Shown in pieces: positions 1 to 10,854 of a stretch of 64,000 bases of DNA. Numbering within the stretch: position 1 is the stretch's first letter; each line of letters begins with the position of its first letter. The stretch spans positions 49,001,985 to 49,065,984 of the forward strand of contig OY754335.1 in NCBI GenBank assembly GCA_963573305.1. The letters run 5' to 3'. Under the pieces are notes generated by a model. The model was not told the origin of the DNA. It was given only the letters and a program-made list of their open reading frames with translations, and searched no databases. The translations under genes were made by a program, and so were the position numbers. The stretch comes from Pyrrhosoma nymphula. Its lineage: Eukaryota > Arthropoda > Insecta > Odonata > Coenagrionidae.

Positions 1-860
1 TTAATGTAGTCTACTTACTTTTTTGTCATTATTTACCAAAGATATGAAACAAAATGTTGGACCCTCAGTTTTGGTCATTTTTTAATATATGTAGAGAAAT
101 AGTTATTTCCATCGCCGAGCATTGCAAAGTAACTTATGGCAAAATTCTACAAAGCTTCCACAGTGCGAATCCGATGAGGTATGCTGCGACCGTTGGCGAC
201 GCCGAATTTCACATCAGTTTTTCGATCGCCCGGTCGAGTCTGGTCCAACCCGCCTGCAAAGGTGGCGCGGCATGTGTGTGGAACTGATTGTAGCCGCATC
301 CACTCCGCCATGAAGATTTTCGAGAAGCACACATTGAAAAGAGCCTCCATGTAATATATTTTGGAGAAATCGCGGAAAAAATACGCATTTTGTCACATGG
401 GGTAAATGTTTAGGAGGTACTGAAAGACTGCTTTCTTCGGGTGCACCGCGGGCGTTTCTCTTTTTAGCAACTTGACATCGCCTACTGACGGGTACGTAAA
501 CTTTTAACGGAGACAGCATGCATACCACACAGGCTTATTGTCTCTTCGAGGCCACCAACCCACGGCTGGTGTCGCACGGCTGCAACCCCCCCCCCCTTGC
601 ACTGCGGTAGGGCGTACGGCGAAGGGTCGTTTATTGGCACCGCGGAAAGTTTTCCGGGAATCTGCGGGGTTACGATCAAGATACTTAATTTTTTTTGTAT
701 ATTTTTAATGTCAGTGTCATTTTTCATTCAATGTCAGGGAGTAATGCCGCGGAGGGAAATAATTTGCTGTATCCTTTTGCATCATAATTACGTAAGTTTA
801 CTTTTTCTTAAAATGTTACAAAATATGGGCTAAAAAATTCATTTTTTGCTTGTATTTCTA

Positions 861-1078
861 CTATTCACTAACTGAATATTCACCTTCATCACTGTCTGAA
901 TAAATCAGGCCTTTTACTGTTTCACTCAATAAGAGTAGCTCTTTCACTTCCTTTGGCAAGCGTTTGAATTTCTTAGGAAGAATTTGAGTGCAGCTGGAAA
1001 TTAGAGGATGTGATGTATGGAGGAGTCTCTGAAATAAATCCTGATTGGTGGCCACTCTGGATGTTTTTCTGGGAAAAT
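861..1078 (-). CDS. Candidate last exon inside the foldback element, unknown protein
   Basis: On the minus strand a pyrimidine-rich tract ending in CAG runs into a reading frame of about 70 codons that ends in TAG at 861. It carries a basic, leucine-rich middle (KRLPKEVKELLLL) and an acidic, serine-rich tail (SDSDEGEYSVSE). I do not recognise the family. Its place in the middle of the long inverted repeat suggests a remnant of the element's own protein rather than a host gene. No upstream exon could be joined with confidence, and a chance open frame is possible. Confidence 0.25.
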
Positions 1079-1784
1079 GCTCACGAAAATGTCTTGTCTT
1101 TATTTCGCGCTTCTATCGCCTCTTCAGATAATTGCCCCAAATTGCCAAAGATAATTGCCAAATGGTAGTATATACTCCTTTACTATATCGGCTCCGTGAA
1201 TCAAAGTTTGTGTACCGTGGGCGGCATATGATACCACGGGTAAAATTGCACACATAATTCTGCAGTTTCCCAGCAGTACCGCCTAAACTCGACCTCTTTA
1301 AGAGGCAGGCCACTCGATATTGCCTTTAATATTATTAAGAAACTCTTAATCAAGTTTATGTCGATTCCTGCAATGAAAATAGAAATTTATTAGAATAAAT
1401 CAAAGGTGGCCTAAAGCAAATAAACTTCGGTGTAGCATCAGAAGGTGTTAATAACACATTCGGAAAATTATATTTCCTTCACACATGTTATTTCTGAAGA
1501 TATGGGAAGGTGCTGAGGGTGAGTTTTGCAATAAAATATTTTGGAATGAAAAAGTAATTTCTCCAGACGGCCAAAGGTGCCTAATGCAAGCACAAATTTG
1601 ATTTAAAAATTGATTCAAAGTACAAGGTTACTTCTTAATAATCTTTAATCTTTCGGATGTACTTACATGAAGGCGTTGAAGAACCTGGCAAATTTTGCAG
1701 TAAATGTTCGGAAAATAACGGCATTTACCTTTAGCCATTCACCTTAACGCATCAAAAATCACTCGTTATTCCGTGAGCTTTGTT

Positions 1785-1885
1785 CCCACCGCGACGCATA
1801 GCCATTTAGTAAGTACCTCTTAACGAACCCCCTGCCAAACACCCTAGAGGTGGCTCGCAGGGTAATATGTAGATGTAGATGTAAC
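1785..1885 (+). repeat. SINE-like tail repeat
   Basis: The motif CCCCTGCCAAACACCCT, then GGTGGCTCGCAGGGTA and a tail of ATGTAGATGTAGATGTA, recurs in diverged form at about 52690-52750. The shared order plus the short tandem tail (GTAGAT) suggest the 3' end of a SINE. No tRNA-like head is clear at this copy. Confidence 0.45.
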
Positions 1886-3171
1886 GTAATCACTTAAATC
1901 CTTTAAAACTTAATTATTCATTTCCAAATGCAACCTTTCGGCGAGACAATTTAACAATTTTTTTGTCTTCATACGAAACGCATTTTTCACTCCCATTTGT
2001 ATGTTATGCATTTGTAAACGTGTGAACCAATCGAGGCATTTTTTCATTCATTAACACCATCAACCCCTAAAAGAGAGCCGAAACTATAAGCTAAAAAGGA
2101 AATAGGCGAGTAAAATTTTATGCACATTCCAAAAGAAAAGAATATTCGAAAAGCGAATTGGCATGATATTAAGGATTGTGCAATAATAGTGACGTATTAC
2201 GACTCAAAGCAGTTGAATATAAAAAATAACGCCATAAATGTTATTACAAAAGAACCATATAAAAAATAGACAGGTTGTCCTAATAGAGTATATACCTTGA
2301 AAAAGCGGGGATTCTTGAAGTGGTTAGCAAAGTATCCACACCACTAAGAGTTGTAGAGGGAATTTCGAGAGATCCAATACTGACACCAATACGAGTGAAA
2401 CCCGATCTAAAATATCAAAAAACTACTGCTTCACACCACTGAAAAATGAAACTGAATGCTCTAGTTCATTTCTTTGGAGACTAGAAAAAGATCTCCCAAA
2501 AATATCCTCAAATAACCGATAAAAACGTTCCGCGGTGCCAATAAACGACCCTTCACCGTACGCCCTACCGCAGTGCAGGGGGGGGGGGGGGGTTGCAGCC
2601 GTGCGACACTAGCTGTGGGATGGTGGCCTCGAAGAGACAATAAGCCTGTGTGGTATGCATGCTGTCTCCGTTAAAAGTTTACGTTCCCGTCAGTAGGCGA
2701 TGTCAAGTTGCTAAAAAGAGAAACGCCCTCGGTGCACCTGAAGAAAGCAGTACCTCCTAAACCTTTACCCCATGTGACAAAATTCGTATTTTTTCCGCAA
2801 TTTCTCCAGAATATAATACATGGAGGCTCTTTTCAATGTTTGTATCTCGAAAATCTCCATAGCGGCGTGGATGCAGCTACAATCCGTTCCACACACTTAC
2901 CGCGCCACCTTCGCAGGCGGGTTGGACCATACTCGACCGGGCGATCGAAAAATTGATGTGAAATTCGGCGTCTCTAACGGTCGCAGCATAACTCATCGGA
3001 TTCGCACTGTGGAAGCTTTGTAGAGTTTCGCCATTTAAGTTACTTCGCGATGCTCGGCGATGTAAATAACTATTTCTCTACATATATTAAAAAATGACCA
3101 AAACTGAGGGTCCACCATTTTGTTTAATATCTTTGGTTAATAACGACAAAAAAGTAAGTAGACTACATTAA

Positions 3172-3939
3172 AACAAAGACGAATAACTGTTTCCTCTAAC
3201 TGCATCACTTTTTATTCCAATTCTTTACCCATAAAGGCTTAGCAAGGGCTTTATTTTGAAGATTTCGTGGGAAAATTAAGTGTAGACTATTTTTGCGAAA
3301 TTTGTGCAACTTTGACCTCATGCAAATTGTTAATTGTAGAGTACTAAGGAAAATGCTTTGCGTCATCGCATGCACATGTCTTTTGAGAATAATTTTTCAA
3401 AGTTTCAGCTTCCTGGCTTGATAAAATCACTGTTTGAATTTTGGCCAGCTTTTTTCGATATCAGCCCACTGTGCGTCGGTGCAATTTAACACCATTACCC
3501 GGCTGGAAACCCGAGAACTATTCATCCTCCCAATATTTAATTAGAGAAATCGCTGTTTTGGGAAATTGTGATGTTTCAACCGATATGAAAAGACAAATAA
3601 ATGAATGTTGTATTGACATGTTGAGATCTCATTGCGTTCAATCGATGTGGCATGTAATCGTGCCTGGAGATTACTGGCAACGCTCTTGCTACAAACCCAT
3701 CTCACACAAACATGCCTTATCAATTGTTAAGTGCTTCTGATTTGGAATCGGCGATCCTCTGAGGTCCGCCAGAGGAGGACCAACTTCCTCATTGACGAAA
3801 ATGTGAGGAGCATTAATAGTGGCGAAGCTAAGCGAGACTTCAACACTCCTCTTAAAAATTTATCTACCTTGGGGATTAACCTATTTTCTCACCAAAAGGA
3901 AAATGAATGATGCACAAAACTATTAGTTGCTGAGAGATA
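3172..3939. other. Intergenic, no gene seen
   Basis: Spacer between the foldback element and the eclosion hormone 3' end. A 99-codon open frame at 3441-3740 has no recognisable motif and the opposite strand is also partly open, so I treat it as chance. Confidence 0.5.
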
Positions 3940-3945
3940 TTTATT
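3940..3945 (-). terminator. Candidate poly(A) signal of the eclosion hormone gene
   Basis: On the minus strand the first AATAAA after the eclosion hormone stop codon lies here, about 270 nt past it. This is a reasonable 3' UTR length for a small neuropeptide mRNA, but AATAAA is common in AT-rich DNA, so it is only a candidate. Confidence 0.35.
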
Positions 3946-4214
3946 TTCACCAATCTTAAATTTTATACAGATAGGTATTACTATGTCTTATTTCAATACT
4001 TGAAATAAGTAGATATTCAGGGTGTGTAAAAAAAAGGTTGCTCATTTTGGGAGCAGTGTGGTTTTGTGGGTTTCTTTTGTCTTGGGTTAAGTGGGTAGGT
4101 AGTAAGGAGGTGAGGTAAAAAATATGAGTGCAGAGGAGCGTCAAATGGCGTCGTTATCATGAGCAGCGAATGCGCTCGATCCCTGTTCCATTCAACATCC
4201 TTGTGTCGGGAAAC

Positions 4215-5595
4215 CTAGACGAGATTGTTGAGGAATGGAGCGATGGAGGCCATGTCCGTGCACTCGGGCACCAGCTCGCCCTTAAACTTGAGGCACGCCT
4301 CAGCGCACAGCTTCCCCTCGAAGTATTCGCCGTACATCTTCTTGCACTGGGCGCAGTTCCTCACGCAGACGGCCAGGACGTCGGAAGCCTCAGCCTCTCG
4401 TTGCGAGCCGACGAACAGGAAGGCGACGGCCAGGACGAGGAACAGCTAGGTTGAACAGGAGAAAGAAGAGTAAATACTTATGATCAGCGGCTGTCGGCAC
4501 ATCAATTGTGTCATGCCTAATGGTAGAAAGGGGGTACGGCGAAGCGTGACGATGAAGGTAGGTGTTGGTCGCGAGAGGCATAACGTGGCGCGGAAAGTAG
4601 GTATGGGAGGTGAATAAATACACACCGATGCATCGGCAAAATACCAATTTTCCGATCGATATATTTGAGAAAGTATTCTAGTGTATCGGTCTACATATTT
4701 TCAAACGATTTGATGCTGAATTTTGCTGCTTTTAATGGTAATTATTGAAAAAATAATAGTTTTATGAAGAATATGTTGAAAATTACTCCCAGTGGTTGGA
4801 GAAATTAAAGGTATCCACGGAATTTACTTAGTAGAATAATTGGTAATGATGGATGTAATATTGCTCATAGTTCAAATAAGTGAGTTTCATGAAATCTTTA
4901 ACTGCTTTACTTGGATGGGACCAAATTATCTTATGTATGGCTTTAGTGTTGCCTACAGTAATTGCGTGATAAAGGACCGATTGACCATTGAAATAAAATT
5001 GATTATATTGATTCATATATGAAGCACTTTCGATCGGTAGGCGGAGAGTTCAATAGAATATTGATGGATTTCAAACCCTGAAGTTTGGGGGAAAGTGTGA
5101 TTGAGTTGACTGGGAAAGATGAGCGGAAAATATAGACGGCACAATTTGCCAGTAGGTATTTGGTAAAAGACGGAGGAAATTTTGCTGTGAAAATAGCTAT
5201 GATTTAAGAAAGGCACGTTTTAAGAAACGTAACGTTAAAAAATATAATTAATATTTTAATGAGCGTGATTTGAAGGAAGATTTATCTCTGAGCTGTAGTT
5301 TCCCTTTATCCCTTTCTTTCCTGCCGTGAAAAGCAGTGATGCGTATTGCGTTTTTCACGCTCCAATGAATGCATGTAAACTTGTTGCAGCCTTACTCGAC
5401 CAAAGTAAAAATCTATAGTTGTCCAGTTTACTAGGAGTAAAATGTGTGGTGGTAAAAAAAAAACAGTGGTGTGAAAATTAGTGAATGAGCGCTAATTTCA
5501 TTTTTACTCTATTATGCATACCCAAAGCTACGGCATGTGGCGTGGAGAAAACGTACCTTGCTCATTTTGGATGAGAAAAAAGCCTGGGAACTCAT
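4215..5595 (-). CDS. EH: Eclosion hormone precursor, join of 4215-4445 and 5557-5595 (minus)
   Basis: Eclosion hormone is a secreted brain neuropeptide that triggers ecdysis behaviour; in studied insects it acts through a receptor guanylyl cyclase on Inka and neural cells. Two coding exons join in frame to give an 89-residue precursor. Exon 2 supplies 13 residues from the ATG at 5595; exon 3 supplies 76 residues and ends in TAG at 4215. A hydrophobic run (LFLVLAVAFLFVG) is the signal peptide, with cleavage likely near EAEA/SDV. The mature part has the family's six cysteines: C-x3-C-x2-C, a C-x3-C pair, then a last C ten residues on. It also has the hallmark strings CVRNCAQCKKMYG, YFEGKLCAEACLKFKG and SIAPFLNNL. 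The splice sites are strong: donor AAG/GTACGT at 5557/5556 and acceptor CCTAG at 4446. A second in-frame ATG at 5565 also precedes the signal peptide. The mature peptide is about 56 residues, a little shorter at its N-terminus than the roughly 62 of moths. Confidence 0.95.
4446..5556 (-). other. EH: Eclosion hormone intron 2 (1111 nt)
   Basis: It begins GTACGT and ends in a pyrimidine-rich tract before CCTAG, read on the minus strand. It splits the signal peptide between codons (phase 0), leaving the start codon on one exon and the hormone on the next. No other gene is seen inside it. Confidence 0.88.
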
Positions 5596-5656
5596 TTTGG
5601 TGAAGAAATGGGTAGTATTGGAAGGATTCGGATCCAAGTTGATTCTTTCTGTCGAC
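5557..5656 (-). other. EH: Eclosion hormone exon 2 (61 nt 5' UTR plus 39 nt coding)
   Basis: On the minus strand the tract TTTCTTTGTTCCCCAG is a strong acceptor just before 5656, and ATGAGCAAG/GTACGT is a strong donor. No ATG occurs in the leader before the one at 5593-5595, whose context is CCAAAATG. The ATG at 5563-5565 has nearly the same context. Confidence 0.85.
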
Positions 5657-7233
5657 CTGGGGAACAAAGAAAGCAGTTAGAAACATGAATGCGGAATTGG
5701 CTCGTCTCAACTTCTGGTCGTTTGAGTTGAACTCAGGAATTTATAAAAGAGATAATTGAAGCCGCATCTTTGCAGGAGCTACGGTATTAAATTTCATGCC
5801 ATCCAAAATTTATTGCGTGAAATGCAAGAGAATTCCTAAAATTCATCGTTGATTGGGAGACAATTTATCATCTGTTTGATCCCGGTACCCTATAAAGCAA
5901 GATGCTGTTGCTAAAAAAACGAGGTGTCCATGGGACCATATTTTCCCAAGGTGTTATTACGTATGACGCCGAGACATGTTATTTTAACTCCGTTCAGGGG
6001 GGTTATCATTCAAATGTCATAGCGATCGTTAAATGCTATATAATTCGGTATATACACCAGAGTCGAAAGGATTTTTCAAAACGTGCTTTTATTAAGCTTT
6101 CTGCGGATTCTTTTCCATTCTTTCAGCTCGGAATTTTCCAAAATCCCATTAATCAGCAAAAGGGCCGATTTTATTGTCTCAATACCTGATTTATAATTAT
6201 AAAAAAAAACAATACATGTTTCAGCACATAGTTGAAGGTAAGCATTTGAATCTAAGTGTAAATAACCATCAGTCTGAGATGTTAAGGATGTAAATATAAA
6301 ATCATCTCTGAAATAACATCGGTGACTTCATATCATTGGAGAAAGAGATAGTGGGGGACTTCGATTGGTAAGCTAAGGCCATTAAATTATGAATGGGATC
6401 TATATAAAATTGATTGGGCAACGATAAACTCTGACCAATCTTCAGCCGGTATGAAAATGGACACAAGGCACATAACTGATGGAAAATTCTTAGAACGATT
6501 AATGGTTAATTGGCTCTCACATATTTGTCCTGGGGTGACGTCCATTTATATATGGATTGCTTTTTACATTAAATTGTGCAGGGTGACACGAAATGATCGT
6601 ACCATTTTTACCATTCTCATATACTACCCCTATCAAGCATGTCTTTCCCAGTGAAAAGCTCCTCAACAAAGCATCTCCGTTAAATATAACTCTTTCGCAC
6701 TAAAGAAATGACATTTCGATCAAGGATTTATGTGATCCTTTTTGAGTTACCTTGTGTTCCCACTGCATAACCATCGCCGCAACCTTATCTTCGCAAACTC
6801 GTCCTCCAATTTCATGAACCAAGTTACCGAACTATTTATACAATCATGTGCGCACCAACATGGAGACCTGCCCTGAAATCAATAACTCGACCGGGATTTA
6901 AACTCGGACCTCCCAATTGCCGAACAAGTGTACTACGCTCTTCAAATCAAGTGTCCTTGTCATCCTCATATAATCGCATACTTGAGTAATTTAATGACTA
7001 CGTTTTCTGCATAAAAGCGACTTTCACGTTGACCTCCGAGAAAATGTGGTATTCTGTGCTATTGTGGATATTATACTGTAGTACTAATGTGCATTAGTGC
7101 AAAAGATGTAACTCAAATAGACAAGGATGGTGGTGTTCTAGACATGGAAAGGAAAAAAAAACTTACGTCACGGTGTGGAATCACCTAGGTTTCAAGGAAG
7201 AAGTGGTATAAAGAGAAAGATGCTTCAACTCAC
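5657..7233 (-). other. EH: Eclosion hormone intron 1 (1577 nt), inferred
   Basis: Runs from the donor CTAG/GTGAGT at 7234/7233 to the acceptor before exon 2. It contains a tRNA-derived SINE piece at 6870-6960. The join to exon 1 is inferred from splice signals and promoter position, not from a transcript. Confidence 0.55.
6870..6960 (-). repeat. tRNA-derived SINE fragment
   Basis: Read on the minus strand, GAGTTTAAATCCCGG is a B-box-like motif. It sits about 30 nt after a weak A-box-like stretch (GAAGAGCGTAGTACAC). It does not fold into an intact tRNA, so a SINE head or tRNA relic is more likely than a tRNA gene. Confidence 0.4.
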
Positions 7234-7271
7234 CTAGGAGATCTTCCTTCTTCTGAGCTGTGGACCTGAGT
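7234..7271 (-). other. EH: Eclosion hormone exon 1, non-coding, inferred
   Basis: A 38-nt leader from the predicted start site at 7271 to the donor CTCCTAG/GTGAGT. It contains no ATG, so with exon 2 it makes a 99-nt 5' UTR. Insect eclosion hormone genes with a non-coding first exon are known, which fits. The assignment rests on a good TATA-Inr-donor order on the right strand with no competing gene. Confidence 0.55.
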
Positions 7272-7303
7272 GATTGGATATCTTCGGCGATCCAGTATTT
7301 ATA
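7268..7303 (-). promoter_or_regulatory. EH: Core promoter of eclosion hormone: TATA box plus initiator
   Basis: On the minus strand TATAAATA occupies 7303-7296 and an initiator-like TCACTC has its A at 7271. That puts the first T of the TATA box 32 nt before the start site, the normal spacing for a Pol II TATA/Inr promoter. A perfect donor follows 38 nt downstream. I see no other promoter of this quality between here and exon 2. Confidence 0.55.
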
Positions 7304-8404
7304 TCGCCAGCACGGAGTGGTTTTTTCGCCATTCCATCACTGAAAATGGAAGATGGAAAATTGGGTTAGTCTGGAGGGGTTGTCACAGCACCCTGATGGC
7401 CTCTACTGATCGAGTTATCACTGCGACGGAAGCTTTTCCCGTGATCCAGCAGGGATTCTCGCTGCCAATGACGGCCATTTCCGATATCCGGTGGATCATT
7501 ACGAGGGTGGTCAATAGCCATTAGACGTGCTTCCTCTCAGTCACTTATGGAGGTCGTCGGAATATCTACTGCGTTGTATATTTCATTATAGCTACATTTA
7601 ATTTATAAAAGTAAGATCAATGCCCTGAGAAAGCTAGGACCTTCAGCAAGTGTGGCGGTGCGGTACCAAGTAACTTGGACCAAGTTTACAGTTGGAAAAA
7701 CCTTCTGGAGTACGTCACGGCACAAAAATACGACATAAAACCGTATATTTATCGTACTTTTGATCGATCAATTCTTTTTTCACTCTGAAAAAGTAAATGA
7801 AAAAAAAATATTTTTGCAAGACATTCCAAACGCAATTTTTTTAAAATTATAAATACTGCATTGAGTAATTTTGTTGTTAAACCAGGCAGTAATATTGCCA
7901 CAACTCTAACTTGATGCCCGATTGTATAATTGCACAAAAAGTTTCATAGTGACTCCATTCCATGTTATTATAAATCTCTAAGTAAAAGTATAAAGCAAAA
8001 AATGTTTTATTCGAGCATTAAATCTTCATACCTACTATTCATTTTAGTAACGACTGGTAGCTGCTTGGGAAACTCAAATATAGGAAAATATTTTGTTGTA
8101 GGAGTATACCCACATGTAATTTTTTTATATTTTCTTGAATTCGATAAATTAACATAGGGAATCTAATTAGTCAACTTTTTTCCTCCTTGTAGTATTTTTT
8201 TGTCGCCTCATGGGGTGACTTCTATATATATGTAACCATGCGGAGCGTAAACTTCTTGCGCCACTTTAGAGAGACTTACGAAAGAGTTCTTGCATAGCAG
8301 TTAAATCGACTTTGATTTCTCAATTAGAATTTCTAGGCCATCTTAGATATTAAGTGAATAACTTTAAGTCTCAAACAGACTCGTACGTAATACTTTTTCT
8401 TGCG
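7304..8404. other. Upstream of eclosion hormone, no gene seen
   Basis: AT-rich sequence with no coding frame that looks real. Upstream regulatory sites of the hormone gene would lie here, but I cannot point to a specific one. Confidence 0.4.
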
Positions 8405-8560
8405 TTTTACACTGGATAACGGCTTCCAGTTTTTGGTGAATGTAAAAAAGTAGTGCGGTGATTGGCTGATATTTGGCTATGTTAGAAAGGTGAGATCTTC
8501 TTATTTTTCATGACTACTTCGTTGAATTCTTTTGGTCGTGATATATCACATGAGGTTGTG
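8405..8560 (+). repeat. Fragment of MITE family A
   Basis: Matches the right part of the copy at 33838-34402 in order: a GGATAACGGCTT-like block, AAAAGTAGTGCGGTG, a TTGATATTT-like stretch and AAAGGTGAGATCTT. Terminal repeats are missing or too diverged to place. Confidence 0.45.
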
Positions 8561-8674
8561 TTTTGAAATGGACCTCCTCCACAAGAAAATTCTATGATAT
8601 TAAAATGTGAACAATAACTTACGACTGTTCCCTAATCTAAATTACAGTCATCATTACTTTGAGATGCGGTACAC

Positions 8675-9403
8675 TTAAGGTAGTTTGAGCGAGATGTCAC
8701 TTCACTTAGAATTTGATGAATTTCATCTCATTTTAAAGAGAAAAAGTCATTTTTCTAATGATATCAAAATATTGACCCCATTCCGCACTACTTTTCGAGC
8801 AGCTAGCCTAAAAATATAAGCTCTTTTAAATGGGATTGACTACGACTGTGCGCTCCAGAGGAAGGATATTGAAAAAAATCAGGAATTTCTTATGCCTAGA
8901 TATCTTGAAAAAAACTAACGGTGTGTAGTTTGTATAATTTTGAGGATACCGGGACTAGCCACGGTAGTTACCTTTACGGAGTCACCCGCAAGTGCACATA
9001 AGTGCGAATTCCACAGAGGAAAAATCCCGGTCAAGGCGAATGATTTTTCCTCTGTGGAATTCGCACTTATGTAGTTTGTATGTTTTCTCAACTATTTAAG
9101 AAAATTAATCAATTTCATTGATTAATCAATCAACTCACGGCAGTAATTTTTACAGAATCGCAAAAAAAACCTTCTGTTGTGAAAGTGTTTTCACCGTGCG
9201 GCTTGAAAAAAATGAGTCAAGTTAGCGACTTACGTAGTTATATCTATTTAATTACTGATAATCTTTGTTATACATAACTAATTTTTGCGCCATTAATACT
9301 ACAATATTTATTTCACACTTCTTACAGATGCTGAAATTAAAAAATAAAATTCGAATATGGTTTCCATGATAGCTAGGGAAAGATCTCGCTCAAACTACCC
9401 TAA
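8675..9403. mobile_element. MITE family A, copy with hairpin insertion
   Basis: Ends are inverted repeats: TTAAGGTAGTTTGAGCGAGA at the left, and the reverse complement of TTAGGGTAGTTTGAGCGAGA at the right. No coding capacity. Related copies lie at 17360-17912 and 33838-34402, with fragments at 8405, 12418 and 21190. This copy is longer because a hairpin-bearing block (about 8935-9080) sits in it; the ten bases GTAGTTTGTA occur on both sides of that block, like a target duplication. Confidence 0.75.
8997..9071. repeat. Perfect 30-bp hairpin
   Basis: Arms 8997-9026 and 9042-9071 are perfect reverse complements (starting CATAAGTGCGAATTCCACAG) around a 15-nt loop. In a neighbourhood of decayed repeats, a mismatch-free stem of this length implies a young insertion or active correction. 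Confidence 0.9.
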
Positions 9404-10232
9404 TTGTGAGAACTTTCCACTTCGCTCATCGGCTGGTGAAGATCACCCGGAGATCATTTTACTGAAGAAGGATTTATTGAAGCGGAGGGAATTTCGGTGA
9501 GTGAGCATGTGCTTCTGTTCGTGAGCATGAGTATGGGCTTCGGTGAGTGTGGATGAGCTTCTGTGCGACCATTGTTTCGTCATCTTATGGGGGGTTACGA
9601 GGCGAGGTGATAATTTCGAGTCTTTTGACACAATGACTACCTTAAACATTAATATATAGCAAACCGAGTGCCTATTTTGACTGAGGGCCTTATTTTGCTG
9701 ACCTTGCAATACGACTGATAGCGCATGATACGATTGACGCGATAGTGGATGCAATTTAGTCGATAACAATAAACATAATACGATTTTTGGGGTAATGCAA
9801 TGCTAGTAATATTTTTTCCTCGACTGACTGTCGAAGGAAATGATCTATCGATGATCACCGTTTTAGATATTCGATGATCGTTTTTGATGATGTTCTTGAA
9901 GAAGCAATTTTGTAGGTACCTATACATTGCATATTCGATTGTTCATTCAATAATGGGATTGTGATATATGTAATAGGTATTACTGCTTGCCAGAAACAGT
10001 GGGTTAACAATAATTATTCTCTTTTCATGGATGGATATTTATACTTATATTTCACTGAAAATGCTTTCCAGCATCCGATATCAAGTAGGCTTTGGCGAAA
10101 CTTTTTTCATGAATTAGGAGTTATCCAAATTTCTTAGTTCAATGATTGTTGGAACGGCTATAATAATCTTTCTCGAATTGTTTCCATCTGTAGGTATTTT
10201 TTTCTTTTCAGCCACCTTATAATGTTTCAATG
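9404..10232. other. Spacer, no gene seen
   Basis: Contains a small run of imperfect GAGCATG-type units at 9490-9570. Open frames here lack recognisable domains. Confidence 0.4.
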
Positions 10233-10234
10233 TA

Positions 10235-10520
10235 CAGTGAAATGTCGATTATCCGAGGCTGTGTGGACTGAGGTCTGAGGTCACCTTGGATAACACGGAA
10301 GGAAATGTGACAAAAATTAGACATATCTATGCTTCGTCATACTTAATTTTGTTAAGATTGCGATAAATTATTTCTTGGAATCGCCTTTTATTTGGAGATC
10401 GTACTAATTATCCAATTTGATGTTCGTTTGCATGAGCTGAAATGGCTTGGTTAGGTGACCTGTGCCTCGGGTAACATGGAACCTCGGTAAATCGGGACTC
10501 AGATAACCGAGACTCAAATG
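10235..10520. mobile_element. pogo/Tigger-like MITE, copy 1
   Basis: The left end CAGTGAAATGTCGATTATCC and the reverse-complemented right end CATTTGAGTCTCGGTTATCT form a terminal inverted repeat, flanked by TA on both sides (10233-10234 and 10521-10522). TA duplication and a CAGT...CGGTTATCCG end are typical of the Tc1/mariner-pogo group. It shares internal blocks (TTTGGAGAT, GTTTGCATGAGC) with 49145-49779. No transposase remains. Confidence 0.7.
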
Positions 10521-10854
10521 TAACAAAATATTTACTCGCTCAGATAGTATGGAGAGGCGTGTTTTGGTCGATTCGAGACTAAACCTTGCTCATACACGCA
10601 AATAATCTGTACAGGGAAGTCGCTCCGCAAAATTAATGGAATTCATTTATATTCATTTGTATGGTAGTATCTTCTCCATAGATACGCTGTCGACTACGCT
10701 CAGCAACTAATCCATTTTTGCTACTTTTGTTTTATCGGTGAGTCAAGCGAAGGGTTTTATTCGCAAATCTTTCGTTTAGCACGAGGCTGAATATTTCTCA
10801 AAACACTTACACGTGTATATATACTTCTGTATACAATACACTTACGGATCCATG

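Larger units (their letters stand above)
1..3171. mobile_element. Long foldback (inverted-repeat) element, about 3.2 kb
   Basis: The first and last bases form a long inverted repeat: the arm at 1-653 returns as its reverse complement at about 2523-3171, with few mismatches. Both outer ends read TTAATGTAGTCTAC inward. The inner edges of the arms carry a C11 run (586-596) and a matching G15 run (2578-2592). The middle, about 654-2522, is AT-rich and single copy here, and holds one exon-like reading frame (861-1078, minus) and a SINE-like tail. The size and shape fit a DNA transposon or foldback element with very long terminal repeats. The ends include TTAA, but the left flank lies outside the window, so a target duplication cannot be checked and the superfamily is open. 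Confidence 0.85.

Noticed and set aside
4128..4454. 108-codon plus-strand reading frame over the eclosion hormone exon
   Set aside because: It is the antisense shadow of the hormone exon, whose minus-strand frame has the cysteine pattern, splice sites and stop.
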